In this document: piece after piece, positions 44,990-55,444 of the stretch | How the letters are laid out: each line of letters starts with the position of its first letter | Numbering within the stretch: the stretch's first letter is position 1 | Notes under the pieces: model-generated | What the model saw: only the letters and a program-made list of their open reading frames with translations | Told to the model about the DNA's origin: nothing | Databases searched by the model: none | DNA from: JADKAV01 sp963733395 | GTDB taxonomy: Bacteria; Actinomycetota; Actinomycetes; S36-B12; UBA10799 | Length of the DNA: 64,000 nucleotides | Assembly: GCA_963733395.1 (NCBI GenBank) | Contig: CAVTCZ010000009.1 | Location: 297,831-361,830, forward strand | Direction of reading: 5' to 3' | Translations under genes and position numbers: made by a program

Positions 44990-45703
44990 CTACGCCACCT
45001 TGCTGCGCCAGTCGTCGGTGAACGCCGCTGGACCCATCACGATATGTGGGCTGGCGTCCGCGTCAAGCCAGCCCGCAACGCGCCGCATGGCCGGCCAGGA
45101 AATGGCCACACAACCGGCCGTGGGGCGCCCGCTGGTGACGTGCAAGAAGATCCCGCCACCCTTGTGCACACTGGCGGGTCGCGCCGCGCGCCGTTCGCCC
45201 GAGGGTGCCGTGTAGACCCCGCGGGGCAGGTTGTACCCGATCACCGCAGCCAGTCGATACTGCCTGCCGTAACTGAGCAAGCGCTCGGACCACTCACCGT
45301 CATCGCGCCACCGCGCGGATCCGGCACGACGGCTCTGCAGGACGTTGTACGTGCGGGGATCCCGCGGGTCGTAGGGCCAGTAGGAGGTAGCCGTGACCCG
45401 CTGGTAGGGCAGCCGCAGGTCCGGATCCACGACACGCCCGAAGGCACCGGGCACTGCGAACACCCCCGCCGGAGTGGTGCCGGTGTTCTGGCGCCGGCGC
45501 TCGGCGCGGACGAAGCCGTTGACGCCTATCCACGCTGTGATCGGGCGGCCGACCTGGACCCAGCCCTGACCGTCGTGACGGAATCGGCGCAGCGTCGCTC
45601 GCTGACTGCCCCAGGCCTGTGACGTGACCACGATCGCCTGACTGGGCGGATCCGTGGGCGAGGCGACCACAGCGAGGGCGGCAGCGAGCGCGAGGTCGAG
45701 CAT
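44990..45703 (-). CDS. Secreted L,D-transpeptidase-like protein
   Basis: 237 aa from ATG 45703; TACGCT six bases upstream suggests leaderless transcription. Signal-like N-terminus MLDLALAAALAVVA. Fold and motif match YkuD/ErfK-type or the related L,D-TPase-like family (PF03734): KGGGIFLHVTSGRPTAGCVA with His and catalytic Cys198. These enzymes crosslink peptidoglycan at meso-DAP or act as carboxypeptidases. Confidence 0.82.
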   Translation of the reverse strand: MLDLALAAALAVVASPTDPPSQAIVVTSQAWGSQRATLRRFRHDGQGWVQVGRPITAWIGVNGFVRAERRRQNTGTTPAGVFAVPGAFGRVVDPDLRLPYQRVTATSYWPYDPRDPRTYNVLQSRRAGSARWRDDGEWSERLLSYGRQYRLAAVIGYNLPRGVYTAPSGERRAARPASVHKGGGIFLHVTSGRPTAGCVAISWPAMRRVAGWLDADASPHIVMGPAAFTDDWRSKVA

Positions 45704-45811
45704 GGGTTCAGCGTAGGCGCCCTCGCCCTGGGCCGGGCAGCGAGCCAGGACAGCGCCGCGGGCGGCACTCCGCCACGCTCCGCGGCACTGCGCCCAGTTA
45801 CCTTTGAAGGG

Positions 45812-46897
45812 ATGGCTGCCACCCGCATTCCCCGGCCCGATGTCGATCCCATCGTGCGCGAGACCCGCGCCGCCTACCGCAGCCTGCTCGGCGGTGGCTT
45901 CGCTGACCTGCGACGCATGCCCTCGGAAGTGATCTTCGACGAGCCCAAGTGCACGGTGCACAGATACGAGCCGACCGCCGATCAGGCCCCCGATACCCTG
46001 CCTGTGCTGCTCATCCCGCCGATGGCGGCCACCCCCGTGTGCTTCGATCTGCGGCGTGGCTGCTCCATGGTCGAGTTCCTGGTCGATCGCGGCCGGCCGA
46101 CCTACCTCGTCGACTACGGCGACCTCAGCACGTTGCGGGATCAGGACCTCGGGCTCGAACACTGGATCGACGCCGTGATCCCGGACGCTATCGAGTCCGT
46201 GATCGCCGACTCGGGCGCCCGGGGCGTGCACCTGGTGGGATGGTGCCTCGGGGGCATCCTCGAAATGTTCACTGCGGCCGCCCACCCCGACCTGCCCATC
46301 GTCAGCGTCACGTCGGTCGCCAGCCCGTTCGACTTCAGCCAGGTCCGGGTGTTGGGGCCGGTCCGGATCATGGAGGACCTCACCGGCGGGATCCTGACTA
46401 CTGGTCTGGTCCGCACCCTCGGCGGCATCCCGGGCCGGCTCAACGGCTGGATCTACCGATGGCTGGACCCGGTGAAACAGATCAAGAAACCGTTGCTGCA
46501 ACTGCAGAGCCGGGGCGATCACGACACCCTGGCACAGATCGAAGCTGTCGACGTCCTGATGGACACCATGGAGGCCTACCCGGGCCGCAGCATCTCGCAG
46601 ATCTACCACTCACTGATCCGCACGAACCGCATGTCACAGGGGCGCCTGCACCTCAAGCACAACCGGGTGGTGGCACTCAGCGACGTCGAGGTGCCGGTGC
46701 TGGCCATCGCCGGCACGGGTGACCTGTTCTTCGCACCGCCGGCGTCCGCGCATCACGTGGCGACGCTGCTGACCAAGAGTCCTGAGGTCCGCCTGGAGAC
46801 GGCACCCGGTGGCCACCTCGGCGTGCTCAGCGGCCGCAGCGCCCGCGACACGACGTGGGCCTTCGTCGACGAGTTCCTGACGGAGAACGACGGGTGA
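45812..46897 (+). CDS. PHA-synthase-like alpha/beta hydrolase
   Basis: 361 aa from ATG 45812; TACCTT (45799-45804) seven bases upstream suggests a leaderless message. The nucleophile elbow is GWCLGG with Cys145, as in PHA synthases (GxCxGG) rather than the Ser of lipases. VLLIPPMAATPVCFDLRRG, IAGTGDLFFAPPASA (catalytic Asp) and APGGHLGVL (catalytic His) complete the triad. Length matches PhaC subunits of class III/IV. It could polymerise hydroxyacyl-CoA, but no phaE, phaR, phaA or phaB is adjacent except a generic SDR, so an acyltransfer role on other lipids is possible. Confidence 0.75.
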   Translation: MAATRIPRPDVDPIVRETRAAYRSLLGGGFADLRRMPSEVIFDEPKCTVHRYEPTADQAPDTLPVLLIPPMAATPVCFDLRRGCSMVEFLVDRGRPTYLVDYGDLSTLRDQDLGLEHWIDAVIPDAIESVIADSGARGVHLVGWCLGGILEMFTAAAHPDLPIVSVTSVASPFDFSQVRVLGPVRIMEDLTGGILTTGLVRTLGGIPGRLNGWIYRWLDPVKQIKKPLLQLQSRGDHDTLAQIEAVDVLMDTMEAYPGRSISQIYHSLIRTNRMSQGRLHLKHNRVVALSDVEVPVLAIAGTGDLFFAPPASAHHVATLLTKSPEVRLETAPGGHLGVLSGRSARDTTWAFVDEFLTENDG

Positions 46898-46939
46898 CGG
46901 ATCGGGTCACCGCCGACGTGCCTGTTGGTCGGGGGTCGG

Positions 46940-47761
46940 CTACCGCCGGGCATCCTCCGACAGCCCGGACACCAAGCCCTTCATCTGCTTCTGGATGAAC
47001 CGGATCGCTGGGCGCGGCGCGATCCGGATCGCCAGGTTCATCAGGCGGGCGTCCTTGCCGACGAAGATGTACAGACGGTCCCGCTCGATGCCGTCGAGCA
47101 TGATCGCGGCAGCGCGGGGGGCGCTGGTCATCGGCATCCGGGAGGCCTCCCCCGGCGTCGCCGGCATAGCCACTCCCGAGTTCTCGGTGATGTCGGTCTG
47201 GACCGCGCCCGGAATGATCACCGAGACTCGCACGCTCGTATCCAGGAGTTCGGCGTAGAGCCCCTCGGTCAGCAGTTTGACCGCGGCCTTGCTCGCCCCG
47301 TAGATGCTCTGCCCCGGGAAGGGGAAGAACCCGCCCATGCTCGAAACATTCGCGATGTGGGCCTCGGGGCGCTCTGACAACACAGGCAGGAAGGCCTTGA
47401 CCATGTGGATGGTGCCCATGAGATTCACGTCCAGAACCCGACGGATGTCCGCGTAGTCCAGGTCCTGAACTGCGACGAAGGGCTGGATGATCCCGGCGTT
47501 GTTGATGAGTCCGTCGACCGCGCCGTGAGCGGCTTCGACGGCTTCCACCAGCGCCGCCACCGCCACTCGGTCGGTGACGTCGATGACGTGAGTGGACAAT
47601 CGTTCGCCTGCGCCAGCAAGGGCCGCAGTCTCCGTCAACGCCTCGGGACGCACATCCACGGCAGCAACCCGCGCCCCCCGCTCAAGCAACTGCAGAACCA
47701 GCTCACGGCCCATCCCACTGCCCCCGCCGGTGACCACCCAGGTCTTCCCGCTCACCTTCAT
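46940..47761 (-). CDS. Short-chain dehydrogenase/reductase
   Basis: 273 aa from ATG 47761. Classical SDR: cofactor motif TGGGSGMGRELV, acidic residue in AAVDVRPEAL (NAD preference), NNAGI, catalytic Ser in NVSSMGG and YGASK. The tail (RLMNLAIRIAPRPAIRFIQK) is basic and amphipathic, seen in lipid-acting SDRs. Convergent with the PHA-synthase-like gene. Confidence 0.92.
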   Translation of the reverse strand: MKVSGKTWVVTGGGSGMGRELVLQLLERGARVAAVDVRPEALTETAALAGAGERLSTHVIDVTDRVAVAALVEAVEAAHGAVDGLINNAGIIQPFVAVQDLDYADIRRVLDVNLMGTIHMVKAFLPVLSERPEAHIANVSSMGGFFPFPGQSIYGASKAAVKLLTEGLYAELLDTSVRVSVIIPGAVQTDITENSGVAMPATPGEASRMPMTSAPRAAAIMLDGIERDRLYIFVGKDARLMNLAIRIAPRPAIRFIQKQMKGLVSGLSEDARR

Positions 47762-47986
47762 CGGCACTCCTCCACATTCCCTGTTGCGACCTGGACGAAA
47801 CCGCAGTGGCGTGCTGACCTGACGTCTCAGCAGCCCATCGCCGATACGAGCTCTGCGTAGACCTCCCGCAGGTCCCCAACACGGCTGGTGGGGCCATTCC
47901 GACAATCATCCGTCTCACGCGACCCTCCCGTCCTCACCTCCAGCGTAAGAAGCGCCGGGGAAGGGCCGACTGTCGGGCTGCGGCGC

Positions 47987-48373
47987 TCAGCCTCCGATCA
48001 CGACCCGGTGCTCGCCTTGCTCGACCCACTTCGCAACCGCCTCGGGCGACAGGCTGCGCTGGCCGCAGTCGCACCACGCAGGCAGCGAGTCCGGGGCATC
48101 CACTGCGGAGAGGTCCTCCAACAGGTCCACCCACTGGTCGATACGGCCCGCGTCGTGGCCGGTATCCACCCGGTCCCGTCGGCCGTGTGATCGGGCGCGG
48201 CGATCCGATACGTAAACCAGGCCCACCGAGGTCCGGTAGACCTTGGCGACATGGTGGGAGCGATCGCACTGGACGTCCAGAACGGTGCTGGACCGCTTGT
48301 CGTCCAGAGACTCGAACGCGGCGCGTGCCGCTGCCATCCGCGCCGAGTGGCTACCCCACGGTGAATCGCTCAT
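47987..48373 (-). CDS. Small protein of unknown function with Cys/His sites (128 aa)
   Basis: ATG 48373 to stop 47987. Ends with LPAWCDCGQRSLSPEAVAKWVEQGE, where CxC could bind metal, and has DVQCDRSHHVAKVYRT earlier; the four Cys/His could form a zinc site. Composition and codon use look genuine. No family recognised. Confidence 0.6.
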   Translation of the reverse strand: MSDSPWGSHSARMAAARAAFESLDDKRSSTVLDVQCDRSHHVAKVYRTSVGLVYVSDRRARSHGRRDRVDTGHDAGRIDQWVDLLEDLSAVDAPDSLPAWCDCGQRSLSPEAVAKWVEQGEHRVVIGG

Positions 48374-48917
48374 GCTTCTCCTTGCCCGAACCCAGGTAAT
48401 CCGAAGGCACGAAGTGGCCCCTCACGCATCATCGGTGATTCAGCGCCGCCTTGACCAGTCGTGGGGCAACAGGCAGGTCGCTCTGGCTCAGCCGAGACCT
48501 GCTCAGGCAGTTCCGTCCCGGAGTCCAACTACTTCCGGCGCACCCGCTCGCAGTCACCCGCCACTCGATCGGACTTGTTCGCCAGGACCAGGTCTTTGCC
48601 CGCGCCGTACTTCACGACGTCACGGACCCCACTCCCGCCAATGTTGTGTGGTGGGAGCGGTTGGAAACCGACCTCGCACAACAGCAGTCAGTTGTCTTCT
48701 CGCCCGAACCCTCACCTCCAGAAGACTGAAACTGATCAAGGGTTCCCTCGGAATCTGGCCACGCCGCCAGACCTTCGTCAGACCTCGGGGCTAGGGGAAT
48801 CCCGAGTGCGGCGGCCGGGATTGGAACATAAGCGGGCGCAGGTCGACAACCTCGTCGCTCACACTTGTGCACAACGCCACCCGAAAATGTCGTACCCCTC
48901 TTCGTAGCGTGGGGGGT
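48374..48917. other. Gap before the first HNH copy, mostly without clear genes
   Basis: 544 bases. The only reading frame with natural composition is 48451-48729 on the plus strand (TTG start; ends NVVWWERLETDLAQQQSVVF then SPEPSPPED), at most 92 aa, without a ribosome site, perhaps a fragment. Bases 48887-48917 immediately before the HNH gene are nearly identical to 60250-60281 before the second copy. Confidence 0.4.
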
Positions 48918-50020
48918 ATGGAGGAGTTGGTGGTGGCGGCGGTCGAGGTGATGCTGCTGACTGACGCCGACCCGGTGGCGGTGGCGGCCGCGTCGGAGAC
49001 GGTGATCGCCTGGGCGCATGCCCGCCAGTTGGAGGCCATGGATCAGGTCGCCTGCGAGCAGCCGGCGTTGCTGGACCCGACCGGCCGGCTGGTCGACCCG
49101 GCCCCGGCCGAGATCGCCACCAGCCTGCACTGGTCCACCGGTGCCGCCGCCGCCCGGGTGGACCTGGCCCAGCAGTTGTGCGCGGAGCTGCCCGGTGTGC
49201 TGGCCGGGCTGCGGGAAGGCCGGATCGATCTGCCCAAGGCCCAGGAGATCGCTTATGGCACCTGCGAACTGGACCCGGGGGTGCGGGTGCGGCTGGCCGA
49301 GCAGGCGGTCGGCTACGCCGAGGGCCATACCCGCGCCCAGCTGCGGGCCTGGCTGACCCGCCGGGTCGCCGCGATCGACCCGGCCGCGGTGCAGCGCCGC
49401 CGCAAGAAAGCGGTCCGGGCCCGGCGGGTGTGGATCACCCCGGACACCGACGGCATGGCCACCCTCGGCGCCTACCTGACCGCGGAGGAGGCGCAGGCCT
49501 GCTGGAATGCGCTGGTCGCCGGCGCCGCGAACATCGAAGGCGGCATCGACCCGGCCCGCGCCGACCTGCTCGTGGCCCGCCTCACCGGCCTGGAACTCGG
49601 CCAACCGGTCCCGGTGCAGGTGCTGCTCACCCCCGGCGGCCCGGAACTGGCCGGCCACGGCCCGCTCAGCCCCCACCACACCGCCGAACTGTGCCAGCAC
49701 GCCCAGCTGATCGACCTCACCCCGGCCCGGGCCTCCCGCGGCTACCGGCCCGCACCCGGGCTGGCCCGCTGGGTGCGCGCCCGCGACCGGCACTGCCGCT
49801 TCCCCGGCTGCCGCCGGCCCGGCGATGCAATGCGATCTGGACCATGTGATCCCCCACCCCGCCGGGCCCACCAGCGAATCCAACCTGGCCGCGCTGTGCC
49901 GCTACCACCACCGGCTGAAAACCCACACAGCATGGTCGGTGCGGATGCAGCCCGGCGCCACCCTGGAATGGACCAGCCCCCGCGGCCACATCTTCCACAC
50001 CACCCTGCGACGACCCCTAA
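48918..50020 (+). CDS. DUF222/13E12-type HNH endonuclease-like protein, copy 1, two frameshifts
   Basis: ATG 48918; TAGCGT at 48905-48910 with a 7-base spacer marks a leaderless start. DUF222 region (LVVAAVEVMLLTDADPVAVA ... LPKAQEIAYGTCELDPGVRV ... RRRKKAVRARRVWITPDTDG) followed by the HNH: RDRHCRFPGCRRP, CDLDHVIPHPAG (first His), SNLAALCRYHHRLKTH (Asn and last His). Comparison with copy 2 shows frame changes near 49822 and 50007, the second hiding the natural stop TAA 50018-50020. 13E12 proteins are multi-copy in mycobacteria; their role is unsettled. Confidence 0.85.
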
Positions 50021-50298
50021 CACCCCCCGCCGCCGCGCAAGCGGCACGCAGAATCGAACTTGTGCCAACGGCAGCTCCCCCGTCCCATGGTCATGGGTTC
50101 CTCCATGCCGCGGATCCGCTCGGCAAGAGCCGGGCGCCAGCCTGTCGTGGGCGGGTCATCGACCCCGCCCGCACGGGCCATTGGCCGATCTTGCGCACAT
50201 CACTCGTGTCAGCGTGGAATGATGGCGCTCAGGCAGCGTTGGCGGGCCTGGGACACCGCCTCATCGCGGTTCCCGGCATGCGCCGGGAGGGAGCGAAG

Positions 50299-51023
<725 letters not shown>

Positions 51024-51024
<1 letters not shown>

Positions 51025-53427
51025 TGTCCGGTCAACCCACCCTCCGCCGCAAGTTGCTGAGGGACATTCGACGCACATGGACGCTGTTCGCCGCCCTCGT
51101 GGTCGCGGTGGCGCTCGGCCTGGGCATGTACGCGGCGATGAACAACTCGTACTTGAACCTGCAGGAATCCTACGATTACGCATTCAGCCAGCAGGGTTTC
51201 CCGGACCTCTTCGTCACGATCCCGGATGCTCAGCGCTATGCCGACCAGGTGGCGGGACCTCCGGGGTGGAGCGTGTGCGAACCCGGGTCCAGGCCGATCT
51301 GCCGATGACGGCTAGCAAGAGCGGAGGTGACAACTACTCGATGGACGGCCGGATCGTCGGCTATCCAGAAACGGGCACGCCCGACGTCGCCTCCGTCACC
51401 TCCCTGTCCGGGGCAGCGAACCCCCGCCCGGGGCACGCCCTGGTGGAGGAGCATTTCGCCGACGAGTTCGGTCTGGAAGCCGGGGAACCGTCACGCTGAC
51501 CACTGCCACGGGCCAGGTCGAGGTTCCCATCGATGGCGTGGTTGCCAGTGCCGAGTACTTCTGGCCGGCACCGAGCCGCCAGGTGGTCTTCACGCCCCCG
51601 GCGTCCTTCGGGGTGCTCTTCGTCACCGAGGACGATGCCGTTGCGTGGAGCGGGGCTGCCGCGAACCAGGCACTGGTGCTGCTGACCGACGCCGAACGCA
51701 GTGGTGACAACGCCTCGGCAACCCTGGACACTCTGCGAAAGAAGGCCCTGTCGGACGGCGCGTCGGACGTGTACGACCGCGCGGAGCAGCCCTCCAACTC
51801 CATCCTGCAGGAGGACATCGACAGCCTGCACCAGATGGCGGTCTACTTCCCGCTGCTCTTCCTGCTCGCCGCAGGCCTGGCCATCTACGTCCTGCTGTCT
51901 CGGCGGGTGGCCGAGGAGCGGCAGATCATCGGCACCCTGCGCGCCACCGGGGTCAAAGCCCGGCCACTGGGATGGCACTACCTGTCCTACGCGCTACTGG
52001 CCGGGCTGATCGGCGTGGCCATCGGCGTCCCGCTCGGCACGGCGTTGGCCGGGGCGCTGACCGACTACTACGCGGACATGATCAGCTTGCCGGCGTCCTT
52101 GACCGTGCGCGGCGGCCTGCGCGTGTCGACCGTCGTCATCGCGCTGGTGCTCGCGCTCAGCGCCACCGCGTTCGCGGCCTGGTGGCCGGCCCGTCGCGCG
52201 ATGCGCATCATGCCCGCGGAGGCGATGCGCGGGGAGGTCCCGGCGACGACGCACAGCCGCAGCTGGATGGAGCGCATCGTCCCCGGCTCCCGCCACTTCT
52301 CCGCGAAGTGGCGACTGATCCTGCGCAACATCGGCCGCAGTGGTGCTCGCTCCGCGTTCACAGCGATCGGGGTGGCGCTCTCGATCATGCTGGTCCTGTC
52401 CACCATCGGCCTGTACACATCGATGCTGAACCTCATCGACGTCGAGTTCGGCACGGTGATCCGCAACGACGGCCAAGTCGAGTTCGCAACCGCCGTCACC
52501 GACGACCAGATGCGGCAGGTGAAGGCCGTCACCGACGTGACCGACGCCGAGACCGCCATCAGTGAACCGGTGTCCGTGGCCCACGGTTCGGATGTGTACG
52601 CCACCACCCTCACCGGACTCGACAAACGCACGACCATGCACGGTTTCGTCACGAAGCGGGGCGACCCGGTCGAACTGCCGTCGACCGGATTCCTGGTCGA
52701 CGAGTCCGTGACTGTGCAACTGCCGGATCTCTCCGTGGGAGACGAGATCACGGTCACCCTGACCGGGACCGGTCTGGACGACACGAAGATCAAGGGGAAG
52801 GTCGAGGCGTTCGCGTTCGAACCCCTCGGCGCCTATGTCTACGCCGACAAGTCCTGGCTCGCCGAGCAGGCTCCCGACGCCCAGGCCTCCGACGTGCTGC
52901 TCACGACCGAGGACGGCGCGGACCAGGCCACGGTCCGCAAGGAGGTGTCGAAGATCCCGGGGGCGCTGGTATACGTGGACACCGCAGCCCTCGAGGACAC
53001 CGTCCTGCAGTACGAAGCCCTGTTCAACGCGATCGCCATCGTCATGATGGTCCTCGGCGCGATCATGGCGTTCGCCATCATCTTCACCACGATGAGTGTC
53101 AGCATCTTCGAGCGGTACCGGGAGATCGCGACGTTCCGGGCAGCGGGCGTGAAGTTCTCCACCATCGCGTCCACCGTGCGGTGGGAGAACATCATCGTCT
53201 CCCTGTTCGGGGTGATCCCCGGCCTGATCCTGGGGGTGATCGGCGCCAGCGCGCTGGCGCGGTCACTGTCCAGCGACGAGTACACCCTCGCCCTGTCGTT
53301 GTCGTGGCCGGCCGTGCTGCTGGTGGTGCTGGGAGTGCTGCTCGTGGCCTTGTTCTCGCAGTTCCCCGGCATGCTCCGGGTGCGGCACATGAGTGTGGCG
53401 GATGTGGTGCGGGAGCGGGCACAGTAG
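51024..53427 (+). CDS. FtsX-family ABC transporter permease, two frameshifts
   Basis: ATG 51024 shares one base with the ATPase stop. About 800 aa: first helix (LFAALVVAVALGLGMYAAM), extracellular MacB-PCD-like domain, three helices, a second FtsX unit (SGARSAFTAIGVALSIMLVL) with another external domain, and three helices. Frame changes near 51262 and 51485 interrupt the first external domain; the rest from about 51500 is open. Partner of the preceding ATPase. Confidence 0.88.
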
Positions 53428-54095
53428 GGGCCGCCCATGACGTGTACGTCCACGCCGGTGCGACTACCTCACCCGAGTTTCAACGTCACTGCCTTGGTCA
53501 CCTCAGCACCCCCAGCAGGCTGGAAGGTGAGCCGCAGAGTCGCCTTGCCCGGCTTCGGCTTGCCGAATACCTTGATCCGAGCACGATGCTCGGCGCCACA
53601 CAGGATCCCTGCAAGACGACGAAGGTCAAAGATCCCTACAGCGACAAAGCGATGCGCAAGGCCGCTGGGTCGAAGGGGACCAAGACCACGGCGGCTGGCG
53701 ACATGTCCATGCAGTATCCGACGTCGCTGGACATCGGGGGCAAGGGAGTCTGGCTGCCGATCAACCTGGATTCGACGGCACCGTCGGGCTACGTCCAGAT
53801 CGAGCTCACGCAGGGGCCGAAGGATCTGGCCGCGATTGGTGGCGGGACCCCTGCCGGCGAATCCGGCCCGGCCGTAACCGCCGAAATCGCCAATGTAGTG
53901 AAGCCGAACATGACGACCACCTCCGGACACCTACAACGCTACTCCTGCCCCAGGGGCGGGAGACCCGCCGACTGCAGCAGTTGCTCCGTTGAGGGTACGA
54001 ATCGGGGTGCTCATACGACCCCTTTAGGACGACAACCGCCACCAAGGCACCTGGCGGTGTTGTCCCGCTAGGATGCCCACGGATGAAAGGGGTGA
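53428..54095. pseudogene. Mosaic of broken secreted-protein fragments
   Basis: No complete gene fits. On the minus strand 53469-53575 reads as a C-terminal tail (KPGKATLRLTFQPAGGAEVT then KAVTLKLG, stop). On the plus strand about 53586-53930 reads DPYSDKAMRKAAGSKGTK ... GVWLPINLDSTAPSGYVQIE, plausible for a secreted protein but without a start. 54073 has a short ATG frame running 63 bases past an internal junction. The parts face different ways, so rearrangement is likely in addition to possible indels. Confidence 0.4.
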
Positions 54096-54974
54096 GGCGT
54101 TGAGCGACTACAGCGGTTTGGTGATCGCCGGGATCGTGGCACCCTCATCCACGAGCTGAGCCATTTCACCGTCCTCGGCGGAACCCAGGACTATGTGTAT
54201 GGGCAAACCGGGGCGAAGAACCTGGCTGTCACCAATCCGGCCCAGGCGGCGATGAACGCGGACAGCCACGAGTACTTCGTGGAGAACACACCCGTCACCG
54301 CCGACGGCCCCGCCTACACCCTGAGTACGACGTCGTTGGACTTCGGTGAACAGACCGCGGGATCGACGAGCGCACCGCGTTCGGTGACGCTGACGAGTAC
54401 GGGCGATGCCAACCTCGTCATCGGGGCGCTTATCGCAAGCGGGGAGTTCGGACTGGCAAGCGACACCTGCACAGGGGCGACAGTGCCGCCAGCAGGCACG
54501 TGCACCTTCGCTGTGGCTTTCCAGCCGACTGCGCCCGGCGACCGGGCCAACTCGATCACCATTCCCAGCGACGCCGCACGGACGACCAACACCGTTTCGC
54601 TGCAGGGCACTGGAACCGCCGTTCCTACTCCCCCGCCGCCACCGCCCATCGCGCCAGCGGCTGAGCCCAGCCCGCGTCCCCGACTCCGACCCCCGCCCCC
54701 CCGCAAGTCCACAGTGGCAACACTTCGGGCAAAGGCTGGCAGGAGCAGGCTCCTGGTGAAGGTCGAGCCGAGTGTCGGCCCGACCCGGCAATGGCAGTTC
54801 CGGATCCAGACCAAGTCGGGCAAGAAGTGGAAGGCCGTCGGCAAGGTGTACCGGACTTCCGGTAAGGCCAATACCCGGATCATCGACCTGCGCAAAGGCG
54901 TCTACCGGGTCCAGGTCACGGCGACCGATGGCTACGAGACTTCCTTCTCGAACAGCGTGAAACTCAAGCGGTGA
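54096..54974 (+). pseudogene. 5'-truncated secreted aspzincin (M35-like) metallopeptidase with C-terminal domains
   Basis: The frame opens after a stop at 54093-54095 without a usable start codon before the active site. It begins with the peptidase core: GTLIHELSHFTVLGGTQDYV (HExxH plus the GTxD aspartate), then NPAQAAMNADSHEYFVENTP, the hallmark of deuterolysin/peptidyl-Lys metalloendopeptidases. Next is an ASH/choice-of-anchor-like beta domain (LDFGEQTAGSTSAPRSVTLT), a proline linker and a C-terminal beta domain (VYRVQVTATDGYETSFSNSV). The first half of the peptidase domain is missing or lies scrambled in the preceding fragments. Confidence 0.65.
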
Positions 54975-54988
54975 CCGGCGATGTCGTG

Positions 54989-55345
54989 TCAGTGCGATGA
55001 CCGGGGTTCGAGCCCAACCACGGCGGTCTCGTCAGGCCGCAGCGTGGCGCAGCCGTCGAGGTTCTTGTCGATCGTCCGCCATTTCCGCCAGAGGCGTTCC
55101 CGCTCTTCACCGACAGCAGCGTGACCTCCGCACTTCGCGCCGTCCATCGCGAAGGTCGACCACTGCGTCCGGGTTGGCCGGCAGGTTGAGCCACCAGGCG
55201 GGCTCACCGGCGCCCACTTGCCAGGGCGTGGGGCCCAGCGCCCCTTCCTCCCCCGGGTCACCCGGTAGATCCCGCGATGCACGTGCCAGGCGGTGACGAC
55301 GAACCAGCGGGCTGGCACACGTGCCTTGCTTTCCTGGGTGGCCAT
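54989..55345 (-). pseudogene. Degenerate Ddn-like deazaflavin (F420) oxidoreductase, internal deletion
   Basis: ATG 55345. N-terminal VPARWFVVTAWHVHRGIYRV, TRGRKGRWAPRPGKW, then in another frame GAGEPAWWLNLPANPDAVVD, then back in the first frame GEERERLWRKWRTIDKNLDG and ETAVVGLEPR. This is the order of F420-dependent nitroreductase/quinone reductase proteins (~150 aa), but about 35 residues between GKW and the WWLNL motif (the TTGRRSG-LV-LG strands) are absent and two frame changes flank the joint. A true deletion is more likely than simple read error. Confidence 0.6.
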
Positions 55346-55444
55346 GGTTGCCCGGCCCTTCACGAGACCGGACCTCAACACTTGCCACCACCGGCAGTGA
55401 CAGACTGGGAGTCGCGCACCGCCCGAGCAACCTGGAGCAACCGC

